In this document: positions 1 to 7,157 of the stretch, piece after piece | How the letters are laid out: each line of letters opens with the position of its first letter | Numbering within the stretch: the stretch's first letter is position 1 | Source of the DNA: JALQUL01 sp040382935 | GTDB lineage: Bacteria > Pseudomonadota > Gammaproteobacteria > Burkholderiales > Burkholderiaceae_C | DNA length: 64,000 bases | Assembly (NCBI GenBank): GCA_040382935.1 | Contig: JBEIEP010000015.1 | Location: 1 to 64,000 of the forward strand | Direction of reading: 5' to 3' | Position numbers and translations under genes: made by a program | The notes under the pieces: generated by a model | The model's database searches: none | What the model saw: the letters and a program-made list of their open reading frames with translations, nothing else | What the model was told of the DNA's origin: nothing

Positions 1-147
1 CTGCAAGAAAACGTACAAGCCGATTCGGTTCAGTTACCGCCCGAGCTACTGGCCCAAATCAACGCGTTTTTTACCCCCAGCCGTATCGCGGGTGAGCGTT
101 ACAACGCTGTCAACCAATCTGAGGTGGATACCGAGCAGTTTCCCTGA
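1..147 (+). CDS. Aldo/keto reductase, C-terminal end only
   Basis: An open frame enters from the left edge and ends at a TGA at 145-147, giving 48 residues. The pattern 'ENVQADSVQLPPELLAQINAF' split around a central 'LPPELLAQI' and the following 'RIAGERY' resemble the last helix and tail of bacterial aldo/keto reductases, where the final helices read roughly 'ENv.A..l.Lt.eel..Ld..f...a..G.RY'. These are NADPH-dependent cytoplasmic oxidoreductases acting on aldehydes and ketones. The NADPH pocket and catalytic tetrad lie outside the window, so substrate and completeness cannot be judged. The gene converges on the leftward cyclophilin gene, with only about 30 bases between the stop codons. Confidence 0.5.
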   Translation: MQENVQADSVQLPPELLAQINAFFTPSRIAGERYNAVNQSEVDTEQFP

Positions 148-178
148 GTCCTAAGCGCTAACCGTCGGTTCTTGGCGA

Positions 179-1078
179 TCACTGCAGTTGATACGCCCAG
201 AGAATGACAGGGGGTGTCGTTGGTAGGCTAAGTTCGCTGCCATTCGAAACAACCGCTACTGTGCGAATGGCCTCTACGGTGCTGTCCATGCCGTTGATAA
301 CCCTCCCAAATGCGGCATATCCACCGGTAACTTTATCTCTATCCGTATCTAGGAATGTATTGTTAACCACGTTGATAAAGAATTCATTTGTGGCACTGTT
401 CAACACACTGGTTCGTGCCATTGCAATAGTGCCCTTGACATTGCTAATACCTGTCTGCGCTGGTGCTTCTAAGGCGATGGCCGCGTAGGTGGATGATTTC
501 CTTGTTAGAGCTGTGGTGTAGGTGTATCCGCCCCCTTGAACCATGAAGTCCGATATAACTCTGTGAAAAACGGTGGATGCGTAAAAACCGTCATTCACAT
601 ATTTCAGAAAGTTAGCCGTTGTGATCGGCGCCTTGGTTGGCTCCAATTCAACGACAAACTGCCCCAAGCTTGTGCCCATACAAACCGTAGGCTTGGTGCT
701 TGCGTCAGAGGCCGTATAACCAGACGCATTGCAGGGGCCGCGAACAGAAGAGGGCGCACTCACGTTACCGGCCGTATCCTTTGCCCATACATAGTAAGTC
801 GAGTTAGGGACCACCAACTGCACCGCTTTGGTATTTGAGGATTGAAAGCAGGCATCCGAATTGCTTGGCGTTGTGTTTGAATTCTTAAAGCAGTAGCCTG
901 ACACCTGAAAATTGTCTGTGGCAGTGGCAGTCAGCGTGATAGCGCCGGAAACCGGTGCTCCCGCAGAGACGCCTGATAGCGTAGGGGCAATCGAATCCGG
1001 AGTACCGCCGCCGCCACCGCCACACCCTACAAGAATGCTCAAAACGCTAACGCTGCATGTCGTTAAAAAGTAATTCAT
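179..1078 (-). CDS. Cyclophilin-type peptidyl-prolyl isomerase, predicted lipoprotein
   Basis: This 299-residue protein starts with a lipoprotein signal: a hydrophobic stretch ends in a lipobox LVGC at residues 16-19, and the Cys is followed by a run of six glycines. Residues about 30-130 form a Cys-containing surface domain that looks like the Ig-like 'TAPTLSGVSAG... ATDNFQVSGY' modules of secreted proteins. From about residue 130 a cyclophilin domain follows, with FHRVI and FMVQGG (catalytic Arg and Gln surroundings), NEFFINVVNN, and a tail near 'AFGRVINGMD'. Cyclophilins catalyse cis-trans isomerisation of Xaa-Pro bonds. The lipobox places this one in the cell envelope, where it would help fold exported proteins. 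It is longer than usual periplasmic cyclophilins (about 190 residues) because of the extra N-terminal domain. Confidence 0.88.
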   Translation of the reverse strand: MNYFLTTCSVSVLSILVGCGGGGGGTPDSIAPTLSGVSAGAPVSGAITLTATATDNFQVSGYCFKNSNTTPSNSDACFQSSNTKAVQLVVPNSTYYVWAKDTAGNVSAPSSVRGPCNASGYTASDASTKPTVCMGTSLGQFVVELEPTKAPITTANFLKYVNDGFYASTVFHRVISDFMVQGGGYTYTTALTRKSSTYAAIALEAPAQTGISNVKGTIAMARTSVLNSATNEFFINVVNNTFLDTDRDKVTGGYAAFGRVINGMDSTVEAIRTVAVVSNGSELSLPTTPPVILWAYQLQ

Positions 1079-1269
1079 TTAAACACCTAAGAGGTTGCTG
1101 GGCGCACACACAAAGTGTGGTGGGAGCGTATTGTTACTTAGTTTTGTGTTGAGCGCTATGACAAGCTGATATTCGCGGTGTTGGCTTGATACCAGCACTG
1201 ATCAGAATCGGTTGCATGGATCGGCTCTTAATTTGGCGAGTGCACTAATGGATGAACAAGCTATTGATT

Positions 1270-1284
1270 ATATACAATGTATAT
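1270..1284. promoter_or_regulatory. Palindrome ATATAC-AAT-GTATAT downstream of the first vapC
   Basis: ATATAC and GTATAT are perfect 6-base inverted arms with a 3-base spacer. The site lies 27 bases past the vapC stop and within the 5' region of the cyclophilin gene. The half-site GTATAT also occurs twice in the repeats upstream of vapB (2001-2026), so both could bind the same VapB antitoxin. That link is inference. Confidence 0.25.
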
Positions 1285-1310
1285 TATGTTAAATACCAAA
1301 TATTCTCAGG

Positions 1311-1715
1311 CTAGCGTTCTAACCAGTTCTCAACCCTAAGGCCACGGATACGGTCGAACTCTCGCCCGTTCTCAGTGACCAGTGTGAGGCCCAACGCACG
1401 GGCGTGCGCGGCGATCAACAGGTCGTTCATACCAATGGGTTGGCCCGCGGCTTCTAGCTCGGCGCGAATGCTGCCGTATTCAGCGTCAACCGGACTCTCT
1501 AGCGGCAGAACCGGAACCGTTCGCAAGATCTCCTCAACCTTAGCAAGCAACTTGGCTGAACCCTTTTTGGCACAGCCATAGCGAAGCTCAGACGCAACAA
1601 TGATGCTGGTGACGATACGGTTTGATCCAAGCTGCCCAATGTGACGTGCGGCCAGCCCGTCCGGGTTTCGAATTAGCTCGCTGATGATGTTGGTATCCAG
1701 CAGGTAGCCGTTCAA
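1311..1715 (-). CDS. vapC: VapC-family PIN-domain toxin (first pair)
   Basis: This 134-residue protein has the PIN-domain layout of VapC ribonucleases. The acidic residues that bind Mg2+ are visible in LLDTNIISELIR near the N terminus, in the central ASELRYGC (Glu) segment, and in MNDLLIAAHARALGLTLVT towards the C terminus. VapC toxins cleave RNA, often tRNA or rRNA, when freed from VapB. The frame begins with TTG at 1715, and that codon overlaps the vapB stop in a TTGA tetranucleotide (1712-1715). Coupling to vapB translation is therefore likely. No ATG follows within the conserved start, so the rare TTG start is well supported. Confidence 0.9.
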   Translation of the reverse strand: MNGYLLDTNIISELIRNPDGLAARHIGQLGSNRIVTSIIVASELRYGCAKKGSAKLLAKVEEILRTVPVLPLESPVDAEYGSIRAELEAAGQPIGMNDLLIAAHARALGLTLVTENGREFDRIRGLRVENWLER

Positions 1716-1978
1716 AACAGGTTCTCCGGCTGGGCTGGCATATCGTCAATGTCTGGGAACTGATCGCCCTGCCCAAACGGCGCGTCTAGCCGCCATTGGG
1801 TGAGTAATTCGACGATGTTAGTGGGCCGGGTCACCGGCTCAATGATGAGCCTGCCCCCTTCACGGTGTATCAACACGCGCTCGCCCGGCAACTCGAACTC
1901 AACCGGAATCCGCACAGCTTGGCTGCGGTTGTTGCGAAACAGCTTGGCTTCTTTGGGTTTGGCTGGTGTGGACAGCAT
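1712..1978 (-). CDS. vapB: VapB-type AbrB-like antitoxin (first pair)
   Basis: This 88-residue protein carries a swapped-hairpin AbrB/MazE DNA-binding motif near its N terminus: 'KLFRNNRSQAVRIP' and 'FELPGERVLI' match the VapB signature 'aklF.nG.SqAVRLPkefr'. The acidic, Trp-containing C-terminal tail would wrap the toxin. It neutralises the downstream PIN toxin and represses its own operon. I chose the ATG at 1978 because an AGAGGA ribosome-binding site lies about 9 bases upstream. A GTG at 1996 would add six residues. The stop overlaps the toxin start by 4 bases. Repeats at 2001-2026 are the likely operator. Confidence 0.87.
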   Translation of the reverse strand: MLSTPAKPKEAKLFRNNRSQAVRIPVEFELPGERVLIHREGGRLIIEPVTRPTNIVELLTQWRLDAPFGQGDQFPDIDDMPAQPENLF

Positions 1979-2000
1979 AGGCACAGGTCCTCTCACTTAT

Positions 2001-2026
2001 GTATATGCCATATTGTATATGCCATA
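2001..2026. promoter_or_regulatory. Tandem operator-like repeats upstream of vapB
   Basis: GTATATGCCATA occurs at 2001-2012 and again at 2015-2026, two bases apart. The first copy also contains the palindrome ATATG-C-CATAT. The repeats lie 22-48 bases upstream of the vapB ATG, where the promoter should be. This arrangement is typical of autorepression sites for VapBC complexes. Confidence 0.5.
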
Positions 2027-2063
2027 ACATCACCCTGGCAACCGGGTGGTTGACAACCCCATG

Positions 2064-2459
2064 TCACAAAAGGTGCGTAGATTGCCCCTGGGCCACTAAA
2101 AGTGTTAGAGCCTTCTTATCAAAGGACACAAAGGTTTCTCCGCCCAACCAATGGCCTTCATAGGCGATGACGCCGTCGGCAAAGTCTCCGCCTGCCTCTA
2201 GTACCCGCAAACCCGCCTCAACAGCCGGTCGGTTCAATTCCACGTTAGAGGTGGCAATAAGCGCTCGAATCGCGCGTGCCGCGTCTGCCTGCTGCAAGCC
2301 GTACACGCGCAGCAACACCCAAACAAACTCGCAGAGACAGGGCGTTGCCACCGCAATGAGCTCAGCTTGGGTCAAGACGGCGACGGCGGCATTCGCTTGT
2401 ACTGGATCGTCACGTACCACCGCCCGCACCAGCACGTTGGTATCGACTGCGACCTTCAT
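2064..2459 (-). CDS. vapC: PIN-domain toxin, VapC family (second pair)
   Basis: This 131-residue protein begins MKVAVDTNVLVRAVV, with the first catalytic Asp in VDTN. A second acidic cluster sits in 'GGDFADGVIAY' and a final Asp in FVSFDKKALTLL, which together form the Mg2+ site of PIN ribonucleases. The family is the VapC/FitB type. The ATG at 2459 overlaps the antitoxin TGA in an ATGA (2456-2459), so this start is preferred to one five codons upstream. It would act as a ribonuclease toxin held in check by the AbrB-type partner just upstream. Confidence 0.87.
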   Translation of the reverse strand: MKVAVDTNVLVRAVVRDDPVQANAAVAVLTQAELIAVATPCLCEFVWVLLRVYGLQQADAARAIRALIATSNVELNRPAVEAGLRVLEAGGDFADGVIAYEGHWLGGETFVSFDKKALTLLVAQGQSTHLL

Positions 2460-2707
2460 TTCTTGCTTGCCCAACCCTGGGTGGCCGCCTCGTTCATTTC
2501 TTCAATGCTGGCGACCTTGTCTGTTTTACCCGCTAGCAGGCCGACAAAGCCGGTGATTGTTTCTGGCGGACGCGCCGCCTTGATAACACCTCTGCCATCG
2601 GGAAGCAAATCCAACTCGATCTTGTCGCCTGGCTTGATACCCAAGTGCTGCAAAACGTCTTTGCGAAAGGTGACTTGCCCTCTCTCAGTAAGCGTCAGTG
2701 TCGTCAT
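2456..2707 (-). CDS. vapB: AbrB/SpoVT-type antitoxin (second pair)
   Basis: This 83-residue protein starts with the AbrB-fold signature: 'LTERGQVTFRKDVLQHLGIKP' is split here as GQVTFRKDVL and GIKPGDKIEL, the looped-hinge DNA-binding element. The C-terminal tail 'ASIEEMNEAATQGWA' matches the toxin-binding helix of this antitoxin class. It overlaps the PIN toxin by 4 bases and is the first gene of the pair. An AAGG motif about 10 bases upstream of the ATG serves as ribosome-binding site. This antitoxin is unrelated in sequence to that of the neighbouring pair, so the two pairs should not cross-neutralise. Confidence 0.85.
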   Translation of the reverse strand: MTTLTLTERGQVTFRKDVLQHLGIKPGDKIELDLLPDGRGVIKAARPPETITGFVGLLAGKTDKVASIEEMNEAATQGWASKK

Positions 2708-2816
2708 GTCGATGCGCCTTTTAGGATGGCAGTTTGCAAAAACACATAGTAATGCAAAATCGCCTTATCGTCTATGGCGTCTATTCCAGCCGCAAACTGA
2801 CGCGTAAAGCAACAGG

Positions 2817-3746
2817 CTATCCCCAATACAACAAAACATCACGGCCCGAAACAGTCAGCTGGGTTTTAAGGCCAAATGGCAACACCACCTTGGTGGGTAC
2901 GTGGCCAAAAGGCAGGCCTGTTAACACGGGTAGGCCGGTAAGCTGGGCCAGCCATTGCTCCACCGTGCGCAACTTAAAGCCTCTATCGGCAGGCGACAAG
3001 GTAAACGCGGTAAATTGCCCCAGCACAATGGCTTTTTGCGACGCTAGCACCCCGGCCAGATGCAACTGGTTCAGCATGCGCTCTATCTTGTAAGGCGGCT
3101 CGCCCACATCCTCTAACCACAAAATGCCGCCTTTAACCTTAGGAAAATAGGGCGTGCCCAGTAGGCTGACCAGCACGCACAGGTTGCCCCCCCACAGAAC
3201 ACCGCTACCCAAATCTTCCTCTTGGTCAGCGGCCAGTTGATAGGGCGATGAGGCCGGTAAACGCCAACCCGCGCCCTCGCCCTGCCCCTGAACCAAATCG
3301 TCAAAGCAGGCCTCCATAATGTCATCTGGAAGCTGCGTATTTGGGTCTTGATGCCCAAAATCAGCGCCGACTGACGGCCCAGCCCAGGTGACGGTTTTGT
3401 TGACGGCGTAACTTGCCGCTTGCAGGGCAGTAAAGTCGCTAAACCCCACAAACCGGGTGCCCTTGGCCACGGCTTGGTGGATCTTGTCGTAGGGCAATTG
3501 GGTCAGCAGCCGCGTTAGGCCGTAACCGCCGCGAGACACGATGGCAATATCGGCACCGCTAGAGGCAGCGCGGTCTATGGCACGTAGTCGCGTTTCATCG
3601 TTACCTGCAAATCGCGTAAAACTGGCCGTTGCATCTGGGTCCACCGTGACCTCGTGCCCTAAGTGCTTCAGGCGGGCCAAGCCCCTAGCAAAGGCTTTTT
3701 TGTCGATGATGAGGCTGGACGGTGAATAAACGTAAATCGATGCCAT
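2817..3746 (-). CDS. ldcA: LD-carboxypeptidase, peptidase family S66
   Basis: This 309-residue protein belongs to the S66 family, which trims the terminal D-alanine from murein tetrapeptides during peptidoglycan recycling in the cytoplasm. The nucleophile Ser lies in the VGFSDFTAL motif. The Glu of the triad lies in LWLEDVGEPPYKIERM and the His in GLPFGHVPTK. The Rossmann-like N-terminal half shows ASSGADIAIVSRGGYGLTRL. The ATG at 3746 overlaps the TAA of the upstream fused tadA gene in a TAATG, which fixes the start. A longer in-frame extension upstream only overlaps that gene and is not needed. It is the last gene of a three-gene leftward unit. Confidence 0.9.
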   Translation of the reverse strand: MASIYVYSPSSLIIDKKAFARGLARLKHLGHEVTVDPDATASFTRFAGNDETRLRAIDRAASSGADIAIVSRGGYGLTRLLTQLPYDKIHQAVAKGTRFVGFSDFTALQAASYAVNKTVTWAGPSVGADFGHQDPNTQLPDDIMEACFDDLVQGQGEGAGWRLPASSPYQLAADQEEDLGSGVLWGGNLCVLVSLLGTPYFPKVKGGILWLEDVGEPPYKIERMLNQLHLAGVLASQKAIVLGQFTAFTLSPADRGFKLRTVEQWLAQLTGLPVLTGLPFGHVPTKVVLPFGLKTQLTVSGRDVLLYWG

Positions 3747-5131
3747 TACTGAAAAATCTCCAATGCACATTCTGCGATTTCTTTGCCGTGCTCTTGTACA
3801 AAGTGGCCTGCCTGCGGGATTTGCAGCGCAGGCCCACAACCCCGGATAGCGGGCCGCATGGCCTGCATCACGTCCCAGCCTAACACAGGGTCTTGCATTC
3901 CTACGGCCATTAAACTGGCACCGCTCCATTGCTCTGACCAAAAAGTCTTGGCCTGCCGCACCAGCGCAGCACCCGGTGCGTCTGGTTGGTCGGGCACCAT
4001 GTTGGGGAAACGCCGCGTGCCTGCTCTCAACCCACTGTTCACAAAAGGCGCGTTATAGGCCTGGCACTCGGCTGGGCTTAGGTGGGGGTTGCCTCTGGCA
4101 AACAGCCGTGCAATGTCAAACACCGGGTTTTTGCCGCACATGGTGCGCCAGTCTAAAAAGCCCTGGCTTAAAGGCTCAAGACCCGTAGGCATAGCGGTGT
4201 TCATCACCAAAAGCCCTTTGTAGCGATGCGGTGCCGCCATGGGCAGGGTCAATCCCAAAATGCCGCCCCAGTCTTGTACCACCAACACCACGTTGCGCAG
4301 GTCCAACCACTCCACCAGTTCCAGCAGGTTGTTTCTGTGCCACTCAAACTGATGGAAGTCGTCGGCCTTGGGTTTGTCGCTTTTGCCAAACCCTATCAAA
4401 TCGGGGGCCACCACGCGGTGCCCACCCGCCAAAAACACCGGGATCATTTTGCGGTACAGGTAGCTCCAAGCGGGGTTGCCGTGCAAACACAGGTAGGTGG
4501 TGGCCGTGTGCGCACTGCCCTGCCCTTGGTATTCATCCAGGTAGTGCTGGCGCAAACCCGACAGGCTGGGCAGATCGGCCACGTAGTGGGGTGCCCAAGG
4601 GTAGTTGGGGCACTGGGCAAAGGCCTCGTCAGGCGTTCTTAGGGCGTCGTCGCGCAGCGGAAAGTTCATTTTGGCCTGTGCCAGATTTTCATGGCGGCGT
4701 TGTTTAAAAAATGCGGACAACAAATCGGCAGATTGAGCTGCCGCTTGCGTACCCGCATACGAAGTAACTTGCGTATGGTGGTTGATTTGGCGCTGGGCAA
4801 ACACATCGATCACCGACCCTGCTGCCCCGGCTTTGGCGTCTGCTGCCGCAAAATGCACCTTGGCCAATCTCGCATTGGCGATGGCCCCGGCGCACATGGC
4901 GCAAGGCTCCAAGGTCACATACAGCTCACAGCCCTCTAATCGGTAGTTGCCCAGTGTGGCCGCGGCTTGGCGCAGCGCGACGATTTCGGCATGGGCGCTG
5001 GGGTCATGGTCTTGCACACAGCGGTTGCTCCCCTCCCCCACAATGCGCCCATCTTTAACCACCACCGCACCCACAGGCACCTCACCCCGCTCAAAGGCCG
5101 ATTGGGCCAGGGCCAGTGCACGGTCAAACAT
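3746..5131 (-). CDS. tadA: TadA tRNA adenosine deaminase fused to a haloalkane dehalogenase-like hydrolase
   Basis: One 461-residue frame joins two unrelated enzymes. Residues 1-150 are TadA, which makes inosine at the wobble position of tRNA-Arg(ACG). Its zinc and proton-shuttle residues are in SAHAEIV (H47, E49) and EPCAMCAG (C77, C80). Residues about 155-461 are an alpha/beta hydrolase of the haloalkane dehalogenase family: the oxyanion motif is HGNPAW (217-222), the nucleophile D287 sits in VVQDWGG beside the halide-binding Trp, and the base His is in AGHFVQEH. An internal ATG at 4669, with an AGG five bases before it, matches the usual start of stand-alone dehalogenases, so both a fusion and a separate hydrolase could be made. 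It overlaps the paiB-like gene by 8 bases. Confidence 0.9.
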   Translation of the reverse strand: MFDRALALAQSAFERGEVPVGAVVVKDGRIVGEGSNRCVQDHDPSAHAEIVALRQAAATLGNYRLEGCELYVTLEPCAMCAGAIANARLAKVHFAAADAKAGAAGSVIDVFAQRQINHHTQVTSYAGTQAAAQSADLLSAFFKQRRHENLAQAKMNFPLRDDALRTPDEAFAQCPNYPWAPHYVADLPSLSGLRQHYLDEYQGQGSAHTATTYLCLHGNPAWSYLYRKMIPVFLAGGHRVVAPDLIGFGKSDKPKADDFHQFEWHRNNLLELVEWLDLRNVVLVVQDWGGILGLTLPMAAPHRYKGLLVMNTAMPTGLEPLSQGFLDWRTMCGKNPVFDIARLFARGNPHLSPAECQAYNAPFVNSGLRAGTRRFPNMVPDQPDAPGAALVRQAKTFWSEQWSGASLMAVGMQDPVLGWDVMQAMRPAIRGCGPALQIPQAGHFVQEHGKEIAECALEIFQ

Positions 5132-5783
5132 TGCCCTCTATCCAATCGGCCAATTGGCGCTCGCCATGCGTGCCTGCCCGGTACTGCGCCAAGGTGGTGG
5201 CGCGAGCCTCTGGCCGGTGCTGGTTGATTTTGACTTTAAGTTGCCAACTCGTCACCGTTAGCCGGTAACCCGTAATGGCACTTAGCATTTTGCCGGTGTA
5301 GTCCTCTGGCAGATCGCGCCACTGCTGGGCGTAGTGCGGTTCGTGGTCACCAATCAAGCGCTTGAGCAATTGGTCTTTTTGATGGGCATCGGTAATCACT
5401 TCTACATCGGCCCGGCAATGCAGGGCCACGTAATTCCAAGTGGGCACCCGTTGCAAATCGGGGTACACCGAGGGCGACAGGTAGGCATTGGGGCCTAACA
5501 CAGTCACCACCACACGCGGCCGCGCCAGCAAATGGCGCACCTGGGGGTTGCCATTGGCCAGGTGGCACAACAAAACAAAGGTCTGTTCATCTTGCCCCGA
5601 TTGGCTTGCATCACCCGGCGGCACCGCTCTGCCTTGTGCTACGTCTTGCCAGTGCAACGGCACGTGGCTGATATAGGGCAATCCCTCGTCATCGGTGCTA
5701 ATCACGCTGCCAAGGGGGTATTCGCGCACCAGCCGTTGGGCTACCGACAGGTCACGGGATGCAAAGTGTTTGGGAAGGTACAT
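5124..5783 (-). CDS. PaiB-like FMN-binding negative transcriptional regulator
   Basis: This 219-residue protein matches the PaiB family: it starts MYLPKHFASRD, has 'GSVISTDDEGLPYISHVPLHW' recognisable through ISTDDEGLPYISHVP, then HLANGNPQV, and 'PSVYPDLQRVPTWNY', where the Tyr-Pro and Pro-Thr-Trp-Asn-Tyr pattern is diagnostic. The fold is a split-barrel FMN-binding domain. In Bacillus PaiB was linked to repression of degradative enzymes, but many homologues are of unknown function. It leads the unit paiB-like / tadA-dehalogenase / ldcA, overlapping the next gene by 8 bases, so translation is probably coupled. Confidence 0.85.
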   Translation of the reverse strand: MYLPKHFASRDLSVAQRLVREYPLGSVISTDDEGLPYISHVPLHWQDVAQGRAVPPGDASQSGQDEQTFVLLCHLANGNPQVRHLLARPRVVVTVLGPNAYLSPSVYPDLQRVPTWNYVALHCRADVEVITDAHQKDQLLKRLIGDHEPHYAQQWRDLPEDYTGKMLSAITGYRLTVTSWQLKVKINQHRPEARATTLAQYRAGTHGERQLADWIEGNV

Positions 5784-5908
5784 GGGCTTAAACGTCCAAG
5801 GTAAGCAGGATTGTTAGGGCTTCATTCTAAGCCGCTGAAACGCCCTAGGCGCTAGATTCGGCCCAATAGCGGCATTGCTTGAAGTCGGTGTTTACGGAGA
5901 GTAAAACC

Positions 5909-7153
5909 CTAGTCAGGCCTATAGCCATACAACCAAGGCCGGTCTAGCAGCGCCCTGCCATTCACCTTGAGCGCCAGATTGCGCGCCACGGCTAAAGGGC
6001 CGTTGGCATGAAAAATCTTTGCGTTGCGTCTGGCCCCGGCCTGTACTTTTGCGACGCGGGCCTGACGTTGTTGCACGTAGTGCTGGGCCAGGCTTGGGTG
6101 ATGGGTTTGTTTATTGTTTGCTGGCAAGGTGGCACACCCTTGTGCGATAGACCAGGCGTCTTCAATAGACATGGCCGCGCCTTGCGCCAAAAATGGCAGC
6201 ATAGGGTGGGCAGCATCGCCCAGCAACAGCGTGCTGGGGTGCGGTACCAGCTCTTTTGATTGGGAAACCGGTGGCCTGTCAAACAAGGCCCATGACCGCC
6301 ATTGCTCAACCGAGTCAACCAGCTGCGCCAAGGTTTTGTGGCCTATAGGGGTGCGAAGCGGCAGTTTAGAGGTCATTTGGCGTTGCTCCCACAGCGTATC
6401 CACCTGTGCCAAAGGCACCTGCAAAATGACCACCAAGTTGTACAAGTCCCCTGCACGAACCGGGTAGCCCACCGTGTGCATATCGGGGCCTAGCCAAACG
6501 CTTACACATTGTCCGGTTAATCCTAAATTAAGATTTTTCAGCGGTAACAAGGCGCGAAATGCCACTTGCCCGGTAACAGCAGGCGGGCCATCGGCCAACA
6601 ACAACGCCCGCACCTGGCTAAATCCGCCATCGCAACCCAATAGCAAATCGGTGGTGATTGGGTCTGCCAACTCGTCCCCCTGCAACTTCGCCCTGAGCGT
6701 CAATGCGCCGTCTGGCCCTTGATCAATACCGGTGAGTTCTCGGTTCAACGCCAGTTGCGCCCAGCCCTCGCGTTGAACGGCCTCAAGCAACAGTTGATGA
6801 AGGTCTGCGCGGTGAACGGTCGTGTACGGCGCACCATACTGCTGTGCGCTGGTTGAGCCAAGGGGTTTGGTGGCCAAGGTTTCAGTGCGCAAAGCGTTGC
6901 ACACCGCCAGGCTGACGGGCTGGCTACCGATGCGTGCCAAGGCTGGGCCTAAACCCATGCGAATGAGCAAGCCACTGGCATTGGGTCCCAATTGCAAGCC
7001 GGCTCCGACTTCTTCAAATCGGGGGGCCCGTTCCCAGAGCGTGAGCGAACCTAAGGCTTTTTGCGCGCGTTGCCCCAACGCCAGCGCCAATGTCAAACCC
7101 GCAATGCCACCCCCCACAATCACACCACGGTTGAACCGCAGGGAATTGGGCAT
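5909..7153 (-). CDS. FAD-dependent aromatic-ring monooxygenase
   Basis: This 414-residue flavoprotein belongs to the class A monooxygenases related to UbiH and salicylate or 3-hydroxybenzoate hydroxylases. It has the dinucleotide-binding motif IVGGGIAGLTLALAL near residues 11-25, a DG motif around LLGCDGGFSQVRALL, and the second FAD motif LLLGDAAHPMLPFLAQGAAMSIEDA at about residue 310, split here as GDAAHPM and GAAMSIEDA. Such enzymes hydroxylate phenolic substrates with NAD(P)H and O2. The substrate cannot be told from the sequence. It follows the DUF349 gene by only 4 bases, so the two are probably co-transcribed, though no functional link is evident. Confidence 0.85.
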   Translation of the reverse strand: MPNSLRFNRGVIVGGGIAGLTLALALGQRAQKALGSLTLWERAPRFEEVGAGLQLGPNASGLLIRMGLGPALARIGSQPVSLAVCNALRTETLATKPLGSTSAQQYGAPYTTVHRADLHQLLLEAVQREGWAQLALNRELTGIDQGPDGALTLRAKLQGDELADPITTDLLLGCDGGFSQVRALLLADGPPAVTGQVAFRALLPLKNLNLGLTGQCVSVWLGPDMHTVGYPVRAGDLYNLVVILQVPLAQVDTLWEQRQMTSKLPLRTPIGHKTLAQLVDSVEQWRSWALFDRPPVSQSKELVPHPSTLLLGDAAHPMLPFLAQGAAMSIEDAWSIAQGCATLPANNKQTHHPSLAQHYVQQRQARVAKVQAGARRNAKIFHANGPLAVARNLALKVNGRALLDRPWLYGYRPD

Positions 7154-7157
7154 GGCT

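Noticed and set aside
3747..3941. Longer N terminus for the LD-carboxypeptidase
   Set aside because: It only overlaps the tadA fusion gene in another frame. The TAATG junction and family start support the ATG at 3746.
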